Assembly (NCBI GenBank): GCA_937995515.1
Contig: CALKJZ010000008.1
Coordinates: 1 to 64,000, forward strand
From: an uncultured Sphingomonadaceae bacterium
GTDB taxonomy: Bacteria; Pseudomonadota; Alphaproteobacteria; Sphingomonadales; Sphingomonadaceae
Length of the DNA: 64,000 nt
Direction: 5' to 3'
Position numbers and translations under genes: made by a program. Of this stretch, positions 27,793-37,383 are shown piece by piece (positions within the stretch are counted from its first letter, which is position 1; every line of letters begins with the position of its first letter). The notes under the pieces were generated by a model, which did no database searches, had not been told where the DNA came from, and saw only the letters and a program-made list of their open reading frames with translations.

Positions 27793-27982
27793 GCGACTGC
27801 CCTGGAGACTGGCCCGGGCGGCGGGGCGCGCCAGCGCCAAGCCATGGCCGGGACGGATTGCGTCGGTGCCTGCGAGACGAGGGTTGCCCGGCCCGGACGG
27901 GCCTGTCGGACCATGCGTAAAGAGGGAGACCGGCTGCTGTCAAGCATGGCCCAGCGCGCCCGGCCGCGGTAGGGCAGAGACA

Positions 27983-28714
27983 ATGGACGAGCGCGCACCA
28001 GTTGCAGACGCGCAGGCGCATGTGGGCGCCGAGCTCCGGGCGCGCAGCCCCGAACGCTGGCTGTCCTGCCTGTGGGCTGCCGAGGCGGCGCGTCCCGCGC
28101 TCCTTGCCGTCCACGCGCTCGATTGCGAGCTGCAGCGCATCGTCGCCGAGATCGGCGACCCGCTTCTGGCCGAGATCCGGCTGGCTTGGTGGCGCGAGCA
28201 GCTGCTGGCGCTTGCCGCCGGTGCGGCGCCCCCGGCCCAGCCGCTGCTGCGCCTTCTGGCTGCAGTCGGGCGGCGGCGTGTCGATCTGGAGCGGCTGGCC
28301 CGGATCGAGGAGGCCTTTCTGCCGCTTGCCACCGCGGGCGGGTTCGATGCGCGGGCCCACGCCCGGCTGCGCGGCGCCTTGCTGTTCGAGGCGCTGTTCG
28401 AAGCCGCAGGCGGAAGCGGCGGGCCGGGCCGCGCCGCGGCCCCTGCGGCGGGCGAGATGTGGGCGCAGGCCGCGCTGTGGCGGGAGCGCTGGGGCAGGGT
28501 TGCAGCGCGCATCGAGACCGCCCGCGCGCAGCTCGCCCCGGCCGCAGCCGGCGCGGCAACCGGGGCGCAGCTGCCGGTTCCGCTGCGGGTGCTCGCTGGC
28601 CTTGCGCGCGCCGACCTTGCAGCCGTCGCCGCCGGGCGGCGGCTTGCGCCTGCGGCCACCGCCGGGCGGCAGCTCCGCATGGCGCTCGTCGCGCTGGCGC
28701 CCCGGCGGGCCTGA
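27983..28714 (+). CDS. Squalene/phytoene synthase-family protein, NDUFAF6-like
   Basis: A 243-residue, very alanine-rich helical protein. The RW..CLWAAEAARPALLAVHALDCELQRI start and IRLAWWREQL are typical of the NDUFAF6-like branch of the squalene/phytoene synthase superfamily. The DxxxD metal motifs needed for prenyl synthesis are not obvious, so catalysis of terpene formation is doubtful. In mitochondria the relative is a complex I assembly factor; a matching role in alphaproteobacteria is plausible but not shown here. Stands alone. Confidence 0.75.
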   Translation: MDERAPVADAQAHVGAELRARSPERWLSCLWAAEAARPALLAVHALDCELQRIVAEIGDPLLAEIRLAWWREQLLALAAGAAPPAQPLLRLLAAVGRRRVDLERLARIEEAFLPLATAGGFDARAHARLRGALLFEALFEAAGGSGGPGRAAAPAAGEMWAQAALWRERWGRVAARIETARAQLAPAAAGAATGAQLPVPLRVLAGLARADLAAVAAGRRLAPAATAGRQLRMALVALAPRRA

Positions 28715-28810
28715 GGCTGCAATCGCACTGGCGACGCCCGGCCTCCCCTGCTACAAGAGCGCAAGGGTCGGCCAACCGGAGCACCCAACCGGAGCACGAG
28801 GCCGCGCCCG

Positions 28811-29371
28811 ATGTCCAGCGTTCCTCCCGGCCGCCTTGCCGCCCTTGGCGGCGCAGTGATGCTGCTTGCGGGTGCCGTGATGCTCTGGGTCTCGGCCGAC
28901 AATGGCCGCGCCGTTGCGGTCACGAGCGCGTCCCGAACGATGGTTGCCCCTGCCGAGCCGCCCGCGGAGGAAGCCTCCGAACTCGTGCTTCCCGAGCCTG
29001 ATCTTTCGATGCCGGAAGATCCGGTGCTGCGCGCCCCGCACGCGCCCACCAAAACGGCGGAAGAACGACGCTTCGACCGCCTCGACCGCAACCGCGACGG
29101 CCGGATCCAGCAGGCCGAGTATCTCGCCCAGCGCAAGCGCAACTTCGACCGGCTGGACGTGAACGGCGACGGCATGCTGAGCTTTGCCGAATATGCCGCA
29201 AGCGGAATCCGGCGCTTTGCCGAGCTCGACCGCGACGGCAACCGCACACTCGACCGTGCCGAGTTCGCCGCCTCGGCGCCGCGGCCGCGGGCGCAAACCC
29301 TTGCCGCCCGCCGGCCCGACTGCGTCTGCCCGGGGGAGGAGCTGGCTTCGGCCGGGCCGGGCGCGGACTGA
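28811..29371 (+). CDS. EF-hand calcium-binding protein, membrane-anchored
   Basis: A 186-residue protein. A hydrophobic segment at about 9-28 acts as an anchor or signal. Three EF-hand loops follow: DRNRDGRIQQAE, DVNGDGMLSFAE and DRDGNRTLDRAE, each with Asp at positions 1, 3 and 5 or equivalent and Glu at 12. The linker is rich in Pro and Glu. Probably a periplasmic calcium-binding protein; partner unknown. Similar small EF-hand proteins are common in sphingomonads. Confidence 0.8.
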   Translation: MSSVPPGRLAALGGAVMLLAGAVMLWVSADNGRAVAVTSASRTMVAPAEPPAEEASELVLPEPDLSMPEDPVLRAPHAPTKTAEERRFDRLDRNRDGRIQQAEYLAQRKRNFDRLDVNGDGMLSFAEYAASGIRRFAELDRDGNRTLDRAEFAASAPRPRAQTLAARRPDCVCPGEELASAGPGAD

Positions 29372-29479
29372 TCTGGCGCGTTCAGGGCCAATTCATGCCC
29401 CGGCGCCGACACCGGCGTCACCGGGCTTGAGGCGGGCGCATCGCCTGGCCTCGCCCCACCAACGACGAAAGGACTTGCC

Positions 29480-30142
29480 ATGAAACGCACATACCTCGCC
29501 GGCGCCGCGGCGCTCGCCGCGGCGGTCTCCGCTGCGCCGGCCACGGCCCAGCCTGGCCTTTTTACCGGCTTTTCCGTCGGGGCCCAGGGCGGCTGGCAGG
29601 GCGACCGGCTCTCCGGCCGGGGCACGGTGGTCGTGCCCCCGAGCGGGGAGACATCGACCCCGGGGGTGCTGGTGTTCAACGTGCGCGAGACGGGCTCCGG
29701 CTTGGCAGGGGGCGTCTTTGCCGGCTATGATGCCGAGATTGCATCCAATGTCGTGCTCGGCGGCGAGTTCGGCCTGAACTTTGGCGGCAGCGGCATTGGC
29801 CTCGACCCTGCCGATCCGGCATTCCGCCTGTCGCCGCGGCGCACCATCGACCTGACGGCACGCGGCGGCGTCCTCGTTGGACCGGAATCGCTCCTCTATG
29901 TGCGGGGCGGCTATTCCAACGCCCGCTACAAGCTGCGCCTCGGCGGCGACGGCCTCGGCGAGAACCGCGACGGCTGGACCATCGGTGGCGGGTTCGAGCA
30001 GGCGCTCGGCAACAATATCTCGGCGCGGCTTGAATATCGCCATTCGGATTATGGCCGCGATGAAACGATCGATGGCAATGCCCGCTTCGAAGGCAAGCTT
30101 CGCCGCAACCAGGTGATGGGCGGAATCGCCTATCGCTGGTAG
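29480..30142 (+). CDS. Outer-membrane beta-barrel protein
   Basis: A 220-residue protein with a signal peptide (AAALAAAVSAAPATA, cleavage near 24) and alternating beta strands ending in an aromatic residue, YRW, as needed for outer-membrane insertion. GGEFGLNFGGS, LLYVRGGYSNARYKL and SARLEYRHSDYG are typical of the eight-stranded OmpA-like/porin_2 barrels. No peptidoglycan-binding OmpA domain. The ATG has an AAAGGA site. Confidence 0.85.
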   Translation: MKRTYLAGAAALAAAVSAAPATAQPGLFTGFSVGAQGGWQGDRLSGRGTVVVPPSGETSTPGVLVFNVRETGSGLAGGVFAGYDAEIASNVVLGGEFGLNFGGSGIGLDPADPAFRLSPRRTIDLTARGGVLVGPESLLYVRGGYSNARYKLRLGGDGLGENRDGWTIGGGFEQALGNNISARLEYRHSDYGRDETIDGNARFEGKLRRNQVMGGIAYRW

Positions 30143-30163
30143 GCGCCCTGCCCCGGCGCGGAG

Positions 30164-30191
30164 GGGCCCTGCGGCGCAGGCCGCAGGGCCC
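30164..30191. terminator. Bidirectional hairpin between outer-membrane gene and glnD
   Basis: Perfect 11-bp stem GGGCCCTGCGG/CCGCAGGGCCC with a 6-base loop, in the 93-bp gap between convergent genes. No clear T-run. Confidence 0.65.
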
Positions 30192-30235
30192 CTGCTGCGC
30201 CTGGCCTGGCCCGAAGCCTGTTGTGCAACCGGGGC

Positions 30236-33022
30236 CTATTCGGCAGCGATGGGGCGCGCGGCAGACGGCGCCTCGCGCGCGGCGGGCCCGGGGCCATCGG
30301 CCGCCTCGAGCAGGCGCCGTTCGAGCGCCCGCAGGCGCGCGGGCGCGGTGATCTTCTCACCGGTCAGGTCGGTCAGGTAGAAGGTATCGACCGCCCGCTC
30401 GCCGTAGGTGGCGATATGGGCGGAATGGATGGTCACCCGGGCGTTGTAGAGCGCGCGGGTGAGCGCATAGAGAAGTGCCGGCCGGTCGAGCGCGTTGACC
30501 TCGACCACCGTGAACCGGTTGGAGGCGCGGTTGTCGATGAACAGCTGCGGCACGATCCGGAATGCCTCCTGCCGCCGGCGCGGCAGGGGACGGGCCGAGA
30601 GCCGGTCGGCCAGCTTCACCCGGCCCATCAGCGCATCCTCGATCGACCGGATCATCCGCTTGAGCCGGGCCGGCTCGTCGAACGGCCCGCCGAGCGGATC
30701 CTGGATCACCAGATTGTCGAGCGCCATGCCGTCTCTTGTGGTGTGGATGCGCGCGTCGACGATGTTGGCGCCCGCCATCGAGATGCCGCCCGCGATGCGG
30801 TAGAAGAGACCGGGATGATCCTGCGCCCAGATGCTCACCAGCGTGGTGCCGCTGGCCGCATCCGGCAGCGCGCGGATGGTCAGCGGGCCGCCTGTCGCCT
30901 CGGCATCGGCTGCAAGGCGCGCATTGACCGCAATCACATCGCCCGGCTCGGCAAGCCAGTAGCTGTCGGGCAGGCGCGCGGCCCAGGCTGCCAGCCTCTC
31001 GGGCGACCAGCCCATCACCGCACCCAGCCGGGCCTGGCGCTCGGCGATGCGCTCCTGCCGCCCCTTCTGCTTGTGCCCAAGGCGCAGCACTTCCTCGGCG
31101 CTTTCGAACAGGGTGGTGAGCAGCTGCGCCTTCCAGCCGTTCCACACGCCCGGCCCCACGGCGCGAATGTCGACGACCGTCAGCACGAGGAGCAGGCGCA
31201 GGCGCTCGGGGCTGGCCACCGCCTCGGCAAAATCGAGGATGGTCTTGAAGTCGGCAAGGTCGCGCTTGAAGGCAGTCGCCGACATCAGGAGGTGCCAGCG
31301 CACCAGCCACGCCACGGTCTCGGTCTCGGCCTCGCTGAGGCCGAGCCTCGGGCACAGGGCGCGGGCCACCTCCGCGCCGATGACGCTGTGGTCCCCGCCG
31401 CGGCCCTTGGCGATATCGTGCAGCAGCACCGCCACATAGAGCGCGCGGCGCGAGACGATCTGGCGCATGATGGCGGTCGACAGCGGGTGCTCGGCGGCCA
31501 GCTCCCCCTTTTCGATGCGCGCGAGGAGGCCAATCGCCCGGATGCTGTGCTCATCGACCGTGTAATGGTGATACATGTCGTACTGCATGCGCGCAACGAC
31601 GCGCCCGAAATCGGGCACGAACCGCCCGAAGACGCCGCTTTCGTTCATCCAGCGCAGCACCTTCTCCGGGTCGCGCGGCGAGGTGAGCACGTCGAGGAAC
31701 AGCCGGTTCGCGCGCGGGTCCTGGCGGATCCGCTCGTCGATCTGCCCTGCATCGCGCGCGATCTGGCGGCGGGTGGCCGGCGCGATCTCGAGCCCGTGCG
31801 AATCGGCCAGCGCATAGATTTCAAGCAGCCTGACCGGGTCGGCGCGGAACAGCCCGTCGTCGGGCGCGAAAATCTGCCCGCCCGAGACCCGGAATGCCGA
31901 AAGCCGCCGCGGGCGGCGGGCGAGGCGCTGCAGCAGGCTCGGCCGCGCCTGCTGCGCCTCGAGATGGGCAAGGAACAGCCCGGTCAGGTCTCCGACCATG
32001 CGCGCGGTCAGGAAATAGTGGCGCATGAACCGCTCGACGGGCGCCATGCCCGGCCGTGCCCGGTAGCCCATGCGCTCGGCCAGCTCGCGCTGCACGTCGA
32101 ACGTCAGCCGCTCCTCGGCGCGGCCCGCGAGCGCGTGCAGGTTGCAGCGCACAGCCCAGAGGTGATTGAGCGCCCGCAGGAACTGGCGATATTCGGCAGC
32201 GGTGAACAGGCCCCGGTCGACCAGTTCGGCCGGGTCCTGCGCATCGAACGCGAACCGGCCGATCCAGAACAGGGTCTGCAGGTCGCGCAGGCCACCCTTG
32301 CCCTCCTTGATATTGGGCTCGACCACGTAGCGGCTGTCGCCCATGCGCACGTGCCGCGCGTCGCGTTCGGCCATCTTCTCCGCAGTGAAGCGGCGCGCGT
32401 TGCCGGCCACGATCTCGGCGCGGAACCGGGCCCGCGCCTCGTCGGCGAGCGCGCGGTCCCCCCACAGAAAGCGCGCCTCGAGAAGCGCCGTCCGGACCGA
32501 AAGATCGCTGCGCGCCATGCGGATCATCTCGTCGAGCGTCCGTGTCGAGTGGCCGACCCTCAGCCCGAGGTCCCACAGCGTGTAGAGGATGCTCTCGACC
32601 GTCTGTTCCACCCAGGGTGTCGCGCGCACCGGGGCAAGAAACATGAGATCGATATCGGAATGGGGCGCAAGCTCGCCGCGGCCATAGCCACCAACCGCCA
32701 CCAGCGCGATCCGTTCGGCCATGGTCGGGTTGTCGAGCGGGTAGAGATAGGTCGTGGTCGCCTCGTAGACGAGACGCACGATCTGGTCGGCCAGGAAGGC
32801 CTGGGTGGCGGCCAGCTGCAGCCCCCGGCCCGGTGCCGCGGCCATCCGGCGCGCGATCTCGGAGCGGCCTGCATCGAGCGCCTCGCGCAGGATGGGAACA
32901 AGGCGCGGGCGGCGTTCCTCCGGCCGGGCCCCGCACAGCGCCTCGGCCAGCCGGCCGGCGATCTGCCGGCGGTCGATGACCGAACGCCGGTCGGGCACGG
33001 CTTGCGCGATCCTCATGCGCAC
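30236..33022 (-). CDS. glnD: [Protein-PII] uridylyltransferase/uridylyl-removing enzyme
   Basis: GlnD senses glutamine and adds or removes UMP on PII proteins, setting nitrogen control. The 928 residues show the expected order: nucleotidyltransferase motif GGYGRGELAPHSDIDLMF (about 111-128), the GlnD linker domain (GKGGLRDLQTLFW), an HD hydrolase domain with VLLHDIAKGRGGDHS, and two C-terminal ACT domains (WAQDHPGLFYRIAGG and VNALDRPALLYALT). All parts look intact. No glnB or glnK is nearby. Confidence 0.97.
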   Translation of the reverse strand: MRMRIAQAVPDRRSVIDRRQIAGRLAEALCGARPEERRPRLVPILREALDAGRSEIARRMAAAPGRGLQLAATQAFLADQIVRLVYEATTTYLYPLDNPTMAERIALVAVGGYGRGELAPHSDIDLMFLAPVRATPWVEQTVESILYTLWDLGLRVGHSTRTLDEMIRMARSDLSVRTALLEARFLWGDRALADEARARFRAEIVAGNARRFTAEKMAERDARHVRMGDSRYVVEPNIKEGKGGLRDLQTLFWIGRFAFDAQDPAELVDRGLFTAAEYRQFLRALNHLWAVRCNLHALAGRAEERLTFDVQRELAERMGYRARPGMAPVERFMRHYFLTARMVGDLTGLFLAHLEAQQARPSLLQRLARRPRRLSAFRVSGGQIFAPDDGLFRADPVRLLEIYALADSHGLEIAPATRRQIARDAGQIDERIRQDPRANRLFLDVLTSPRDPEKVLRWMNESGVFGRFVPDFGRVVARMQYDMYHHYTVDEHSIRAIGLLARIEKGELAAEHPLSTAIMRQIVSRRALYVAVLLHDIAKGRGGDHSVIGAEVARALCPRLGLSEAETETVAWLVRWHLLMSATAFKRDLADFKTILDFAEAVASPERLRLLLVLTVVDIRAVGPGVWNGWKAQLLTTLFESAEEVLRLGHKQKGRQERIAERQARLGAVMGWSPERLAAWAARLPDSYWLAEPGDVIAVNARLAADAEATGGPLTIRALPDAASGTTLVSIWAQDHPGLFYRIAGGISMAGANIVDARIHTTRDGMALDNLVIQDPLGGPFDEPARLKRMIRSIEDALMGRVKLADRLSARPLPRRRQEAFRIVPQLFIDNRASNRFTVVEVNALDRPALLYALTRALYNARVTIHSAHIATYGERAVDTFYLTDLTGEKITAPARLRALERRLLEAADGPGPAAREAPSAARPIAAE

Positions 33023-33170
33023 AATCTAGGGGAGAAACCGGGTGCGCAACAGGCCGCCCGTGCGCGAACACCACGAGGCCGGCTGCAAGAGGCCGCGGGC
33101 GCGCCGGAGCGCGCCGGCACACACGGCCGGTTGCTGCCCGCGCAAGGCCCGTGCGGGCCCCGGCGCCGCC

Positions 33171-33551
33171 TCAGGCAGACAGGAGCTTCGAGCGCAACGC
33201 CTGATATTCCGCCTCGGAAAGGCTTCCTGCGCTCTTCAGCTCCTCGAGCTTCTTCAGCTCGTCGGCCACCGAGAAGCCGACGAAGGCGCGCAGATCGTCC
33301 TGCGCCCTTGCAACCCGCTCCGCCTGGCGCTCGGCCATCCCGCCAGACTGGGTGATGATGTAGAAAAAGGCCCCGATGAGCGGCACAAGGAGCAGAAACA
33401 GGATCCAGAGGAACTTGCTGAAGCCGCCAATGTCCTTCCGGCGGAAGATGTCGGAGAATATCGTGATGAGCAGCCAGATCCACATCACGAAGATGAAGAT
33501 CACTGCCATCGTGACAATGAAGCTCCACAAGGTTCCGAAAATCGTCTGCAT
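33171..33551 (-). CDS. PLDc_N/SHOCT-domain membrane protein
   Basis: A 126-residue protein. Two membrane helices (about 8-32 and 45-66) match the PLDc_N type, and the last 30 residues (ELKKLEELKSAGSLSEAEYQALRSKLL) are a SHOCT domain, a short two-helix module. Function unknown; such proteins are often linked to envelope stress or oligomerisation. The ATG at 33551 is preferred to 33575 because it starts immediately before the first helix. Confidence 0.82.
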   Translation of the reverse strand: MQTIFGTLWSFIVTMAVIFIFVMWIWLLITIFSDIFRRKDIGGFSKFLWILFLLLVPLIGAFFYIITQSGGMAERQAERVARAQDDLRAFVGFSVADELKKLEELKSAGSLSEAEYQALRSKLLSA

Positions 33552-33738
33552 TGACTGAACTCCGCAATCCACCAAGCGCCCTGGCGCGCGCCGCTAGCAG
33601 AGAAGACGGCAGCCTGTCAGCAAAAAGATGCGCCGCGGGCCCTGCGCCCCGGAGGGGGCCGGCTGGGGCTTCCGCCCGGCGGGCGCCGCTGCTACGCCCC
33701 CGCGACCCGCACGGGCAGGGGCGGGTGAGGGAGGACGA

Positions 33739-35325
33739 ATGTCGAAAGCCGCAGGCAGGGAGCCAACCGAGGCTGAGATCGCCGAGGCCAGGGCGCGCGT
33801 TGGCGGGGCCTACAGCTGGTATGTGCTCGGCGTGATGGTGCTCGTCTATGTGTTCAACTTCATCGACCGGCAGATCCTTGCGATCCTGGCCGAGGACATC
33901 AAGGCCGACCTCGGCATCGACGACGCCCAGCTCGGCTTTCTCTACGGCACCGTCTTCGGCGTGTTCTACGCGCTCTTCGGCATTCCGCTCGGGCGGCTTG
34001 CCGACATGTGGAACCGGGTGCGCCTGCTGTCGCTCGGCCTCGCCCTCTGGTCGGGCATGACGGCGCTTTCGGGCTTTGCCAGAAGCTTTGCGCAGCTGGC
34101 GGCCGCGCGCATCGGGGTGGGCATTGGCGAGGCGACCGCCTCGCCCGTCGCCTTCTCTGTCCTTTCGGACTATTTCCCGAAGGAAAAGCGGGCCACCGCG
34201 CTCGCCATCTATTCCTCCGGCCTCTACATCGGCGGCGGGCTCTCGCTGTTCCTGGGCGGGCTCATCAAGGACAGCTGGAACGAGGCCTTCCCCGGCGGCG
34301 GCCCGCTCGGGCTTGTCGGCTGGCAGGCGGCCTTCCTCGCCGTCGGCATTCCGGGGCTCCTGCTGGCGCTCTGGGTCTCGAGCCTCAAGGAGCCGATCCG
34401 CGGGCTGTCAGAGGGCATCATCATGCCGCAGGAGCCGCGGCCCTGGCCCCGGTTCTTCATCGAGCTTTCGGCGGTGATCCCGCCGTTCACGCTCTTCCAC
34501 GCGGCGACGTTCGGGCGCCGGGCGCTGGTGGTGAACCTTGCGGCGGCGGCGGCTGCCGCCGGGATCGCCGCCCTCCTCATCATCACCGTGGGCAACTGGC
34601 CGCAATGGGTTGCGATTGGCATTGCGGGCTACGCCGTCTTCTCCTGGTCGCAGTCGCTCGCGCAGCGCGACCCGCCCACCTTCCGGCTTATCTGGGGCAC
34701 GCCCACCTTCGTCATCCTCGTTCTGGCATCGGGATTCCTCGCCTTTGTGGGCTATGCCATCGGCTTCTGGCAGGTGCCCTATGTGATCCGCACCTTCGGG
34801 GTGGATGCGGCAACGGCAGGCTTCTTCCTCGGCGGCGGCGGAGCGCTCGGCGGCTTCCTCGGCGTGGTCGCCGGCGGGCGGCTGGGCGATGCGCTGAAGG
34901 CGCGCAACCCGGCCGGGCGGATCCTCGTCGGCTTCCTCGCCGCCTCCGGCCCGATCCCGCTGGTTTTGCTGATGTTCACGACCGCAAGCCTCGTCCTCTA
35001 CTACACGGCGGCATTCATTGTCTCGATCTTCGCCTCGATGTGGGTGGGTGTGGTGGCCGCCACCAGCCAGGATCTGGTGCTGCCGCGCATGCGGGGCGCG
35101 GCCACCGCCACCTATTTCCTTGGCACGACCATCATCGGCCTTGGGCTCGGCCCCTTCACCATTGGCAAGCTCTCGGAAGTGTTCGAGGATCTGGCTCTTG
35201 CCAACCTCGCGATGGTCGCGGTTGCGCCCGTGTCGCTCACCCTCCTGTTTCTTGTATATCGCAGGCTGCCCGAGGCGGAGCGCAGCCGCGTTGACCGCGC
35301 CCGCGCGGCCGGCGAGCCCGTCTGA
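33739..35325 (+). CDS. MFS transporter (Spns/organic-anion type)
   Basis: A 528-residue protein with about 12 membrane helices. After helix 1 it carries FNFIDRQILAIL, and after helix 2 GRLADMWNRVRLL, the MFS loop motif; ARIGVGIGEATASPVAFSVLSDYFP is typical of the Spinster-like branch that is abundant in sphingomonads. An expanded central region with extra hydrophobic stretches (about 275-330) explains the length above the usual 430. Substrate unknown. ATG 33739 has GGGAGG ahead of it. Eight bases separate it from the SDR gene, so the two probably form an operon. Confidence 0.85.
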   Translation: MSKAAGREPTEAEIAEARARVGGAYSWYVLGVMVLVYVFNFIDRQILAILAEDIKADLGIDDAQLGFLYGTVFGVFYALFGIPLGRLADMWNRVRLLSLGLALWSGMTALSGFARSFAQLAAARIGVGIGEATASPVAFSVLSDYFPKEKRATALAIYSSGLYIGGGLSLFLGGLIKDSWNEAFPGGGPLGLVGWQAAFLAVGIPGLLLALWVSSLKEPIRGLSEGIIMPQEPRPWPRFFIELSAVIPPFTLFHAATFGRRALVVNLAAAAAAAGIAALLIITVGNWPQWVAIGIAGYAVFSWSQSLAQRDPPTFRLIWGTPTFVILVLASGFLAFVGYAIGFWQVPYVIRTFGVDAATAGFFLGGGGALGGFLGVVAGGRLGDALKARNPAGRILVGFLAASGPIPLVLLMFTTASLVLYYTAAFIVSIFASMWVGVVAATSQDLVLPRMRGAATATYFLGTTIIGLGLGPFTIGKLSEVFEDLALANLAMVAVAPVSLTLLFLVYRRLPEAERSRVDRARAAGEPV

Positions 35326-35333
35326 GGAGTGCC

Positions 35334-36104
35334 ATGAAGATCGAGAAGCTGTTCGATGTCTCCGGCCGCACGGTGGTGATCACCGGCGGCTCGCGCGGGA
35401 TCGGCGAGATGATCGCACGCGCCTATGTGGAAAACGGGGCACGCGTGATCCTCACCGCCCGCAAGGCTGCAGAGGTGGAGGCGCTTGCAGCGGGCCTTGG
35501 CGATGCAGCCACCGCGATCCCGGCAGACCTCAGCCAGATGGCGGAGATCGACCGGTTCGTGGCCGAGATCGCCCGGATCACGCCGCGTGTCGACATCCTG
35601 TTCAACAACGCCGGCGCCTCGTGGGGCGCGAGCTTCGATGCCTTCCCCGAATCCGGCTGGGACAAGGTGATGACGATCAACCTGAAGTCGGTCTTCTTCC
35701 TCACCCAGAAGATGATCGGGCTGCTCGAGGCGGCGGTGCGCGACGACTGGCAGCCCCGCATCATCAACATCGGCTCGATCGACGGTCAGCATGTCTCGGA
35801 TCTCGAGACCTACAGCTATGCCGCTTCCAAGGCCGGCGTCCTGCACCTCACCCGCATGATGGCGAAGTTCCTCGCCAGCCGCGGCGTGCTGGTCAACGCG
35901 ATTGCCCCCGGCTATTTCCCCTCGAAGATGACGGCGGGCATCGGCGAGGCGTTCACGGCAAGGATGCTGGCAGAGACGCCGCTTCGACGCTGGGGCCAGC
36001 CGGAGGACATGGCCGGTGTCGCCCTGTTCCTCGGCGCGCGGGCATCGGCCTTCCTGTGCGGCTCGGTGATCACCGTCGACGGCGGCTATGCAACCACCGT
36101 CTGA
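35334..36104 (+). CDS. Short-chain dehydrogenase/reductase
   Basis: A classical SDR of 256 residues. Cofactor loop TGGSRGIG (17-24), NNAGAS, the catalytic Ser in NIGSIDGQ and the YxxxK as YSYAASKAG, with a C-terminal GSVITVDGGY. The stretch resembles FabG-like dehydrogenases that act on gluconate or hydroxysteroid-type substrates, but the substrate cannot be assigned. It has a TGAGGAG site and follows the MFS gene, which suggests it works on the imported compound. Confidence 0.85.
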   Translation: MKIEKLFDVSGRTVVITGGSRGIGEMIARAYVENGARVILTARKAAEVEALAAGLGDAATAIPADLSQMAEIDRFVAEIARITPRVDILFNNAGASWGASFDAFPESGWDKVMTINLKSVFFLTQKMIGLLEAAVRDDWQPRIINIGSIDGQHVSDLETYSYAASKAGVLHLTRMMAKFLASRGVLVNAIAPGYFPSKMTAGIGEAFTARMLAETPLRRWGQPEDMAGVALFLGARASAFLCGSVITVDGGYATTV

Positions 36105-36110
36105 CCCCCG

Positions 36111-37142
36111 CTAACGGGGTGCACGGACCGGGCGCGCGGCCTGCGCGACTACGCTTTCGGGCAGATCCTCGCCGAACACCCGCTGGTAGTATTCGGCGAT
36201 GAGCGGCCGCTCCGCCTCGTCGCAGCGGTTGAGGAAGGAGACGCGGAAGGCAAAGCCGACGTCGCCGAAGATCTCCGCATTCTGCGCCCAGGTGATGACC
36301 GTGCGCGGGCTCATCACGGTCGAGATGTCGCCGGCGATGAAGCCCTGCCGGGTCATATCGGCCACCTTGACCATGCTGGCGATGGTGCGCTGGCCTTGTG
36401 GCGTGTCGTAGCCCGGGCATTTCTTGAGGATGATCGACCGCTCGGTCTCGGCGGGCAGATAGTTGAGGGTGACAACGATCGACCAGCGGTCCATCTGGCC
36501 CTGGTTGATCTGCTGGGTGCCATGGTAGAGCCCCGAGGTGTCGCCAAGCCCGACCGTGTTGGCGGTGGCGAACAGGCGAAACCAGGGGTTGGGGCGGATC
36601 ACCCGGTTCTGGTCGAGGAGCGTCAGCTTGCCATCGACCTCGAGGATCCGCTGGATCACGAACATCACGTCGGGCCGGCCGGCGTCATACTCGTCGAACA
36701 CCAGAGCGGTGGGCGTCTGCAGCGCCCAGGGCAGCAGCCCCTCGCGGAACTCGGTTACCTGCTTGCCGTCGCGCAGCACGATGGCATCCTTGCCGATGAG
36801 GTCGATGCGGCTGATGTGGGAATCGAGGTTGATGCGGATGCACGGCCAGTTGAGCCGCGCGGCCACCTGCTCGATGTGGGTGGACTTGCCCGTGCCGTGA
36901 TAGCCCTGGATCATCACCCGCCGGTTGAAGGCAAAGCCGGCGAGGATGGCGAGGGTCGTTTCCGGGTCGAACACATAGGCCGGGTCGAGATCCGGCACCC
37001 GCTCGTCGGCCTTGGAGAAGGCGGGCACGAGAAGGTCGGACTCGATGCCGAAGAGCTCGCGCGCGCTCACCCGCATGTCGGGCGCATCGAGGAGGGTGCG
37101 GCCGTGCCGGTCGGTGTCGGAAGTCAGGTTGAGGACGGACAT
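36111..37142 (-). CDS. cobS: Cobaltochelatase subunit CobS (AAA+ ATPase)
   Basis: A 343-residue MoxR-type AAA+ ATPase. Walker A is GYHGTGKST (about 84-92), Walker [13 protein letters not shown], and sensor 1 [11 protein letters not shown]. The N-terminus with [15 protein letters not shown] and the C-terminal half match CobS, which with CobT and CobN inserts cobalt in aerobic cobalamin synthesis. No cobT or cobN is adjacent on either side. CobS-CobT pairs also occur in genomes without the full pathway, so another chelatase-like role is possible. Convergent with the SDR gene (6-bp gap). Confidence 0.92.
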   Translation of the reverse strand: MSVLNLTSDTDRHGRTLLDAPDMRVSARELFGIESDLLVPAFSKADERVPDLDPAYVFDPETTLAILAGFAFNRRVMIQGYHGTGKSTHIEQVAARLNWPCIRINLDSHISRIDLIGKDAIVLRDGKQVTEFREGLLPWALQTPTALVFDEYDAGRPDVMFVIQRILEVDGKLTLLDQNRVIRPNPWFRLFATANTVGLGDTSGLYHGTQQINQGQMDRWSIVVTLNYLPAETERSIILKKCPGYDTPQGQRTIASMVKVADMTRQGFIAGDISTVMSPRTVITWAQNAEIFGDVGFAFRVSFLNRCDEAERPLIAEYYQRVFGEDLPESVVAQAARPVRAPR

Positions 37143-37331
37143 CGCCGTCTGCCTAGAAGCGGGCGCCGGGCGGCGCAAGCCAAAGGCGCGGCCCGGCCCT
37201 CCCCGCCGGCGCGTCATGAGGCAGCAGCACGGGGCCGCGCCACAGAGCCGGGCCGCCGGCGCGGCACGCCAGAGCCCCGACATCGCCCGACGGCGCGGGC
37301 CGGTGCGCGCTGCGGCTTGTGCCTGCCGATT

Positions 37332-37341
37332 TGTCCGGACA
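37332..37341. promoter_or_regulatory. Palindromic operator candidate between cobS and the membrane protein gene
   Basis: TGTCCGGACA is a perfect 10-bp palindrome, extended to 14 of 16 symmetric positions by ATT/TAT flanks. It sits 42 bases before ATG 37384 in the 241-bp divergent gap. The rest of that gap shows nothing else recognisable. Confidence 0.35.
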
Positions 37342-37383
37342 TATGGCGGCCAGCGGAAGATGCCGGGGAGCGTTGGGCCAGAC

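Noticed and set aside
30221-33355. 1044-codon plus-strand frame opposite glnD
   Set aside because: Mirror of glnD produced by high GC at third codon positions; no domain.
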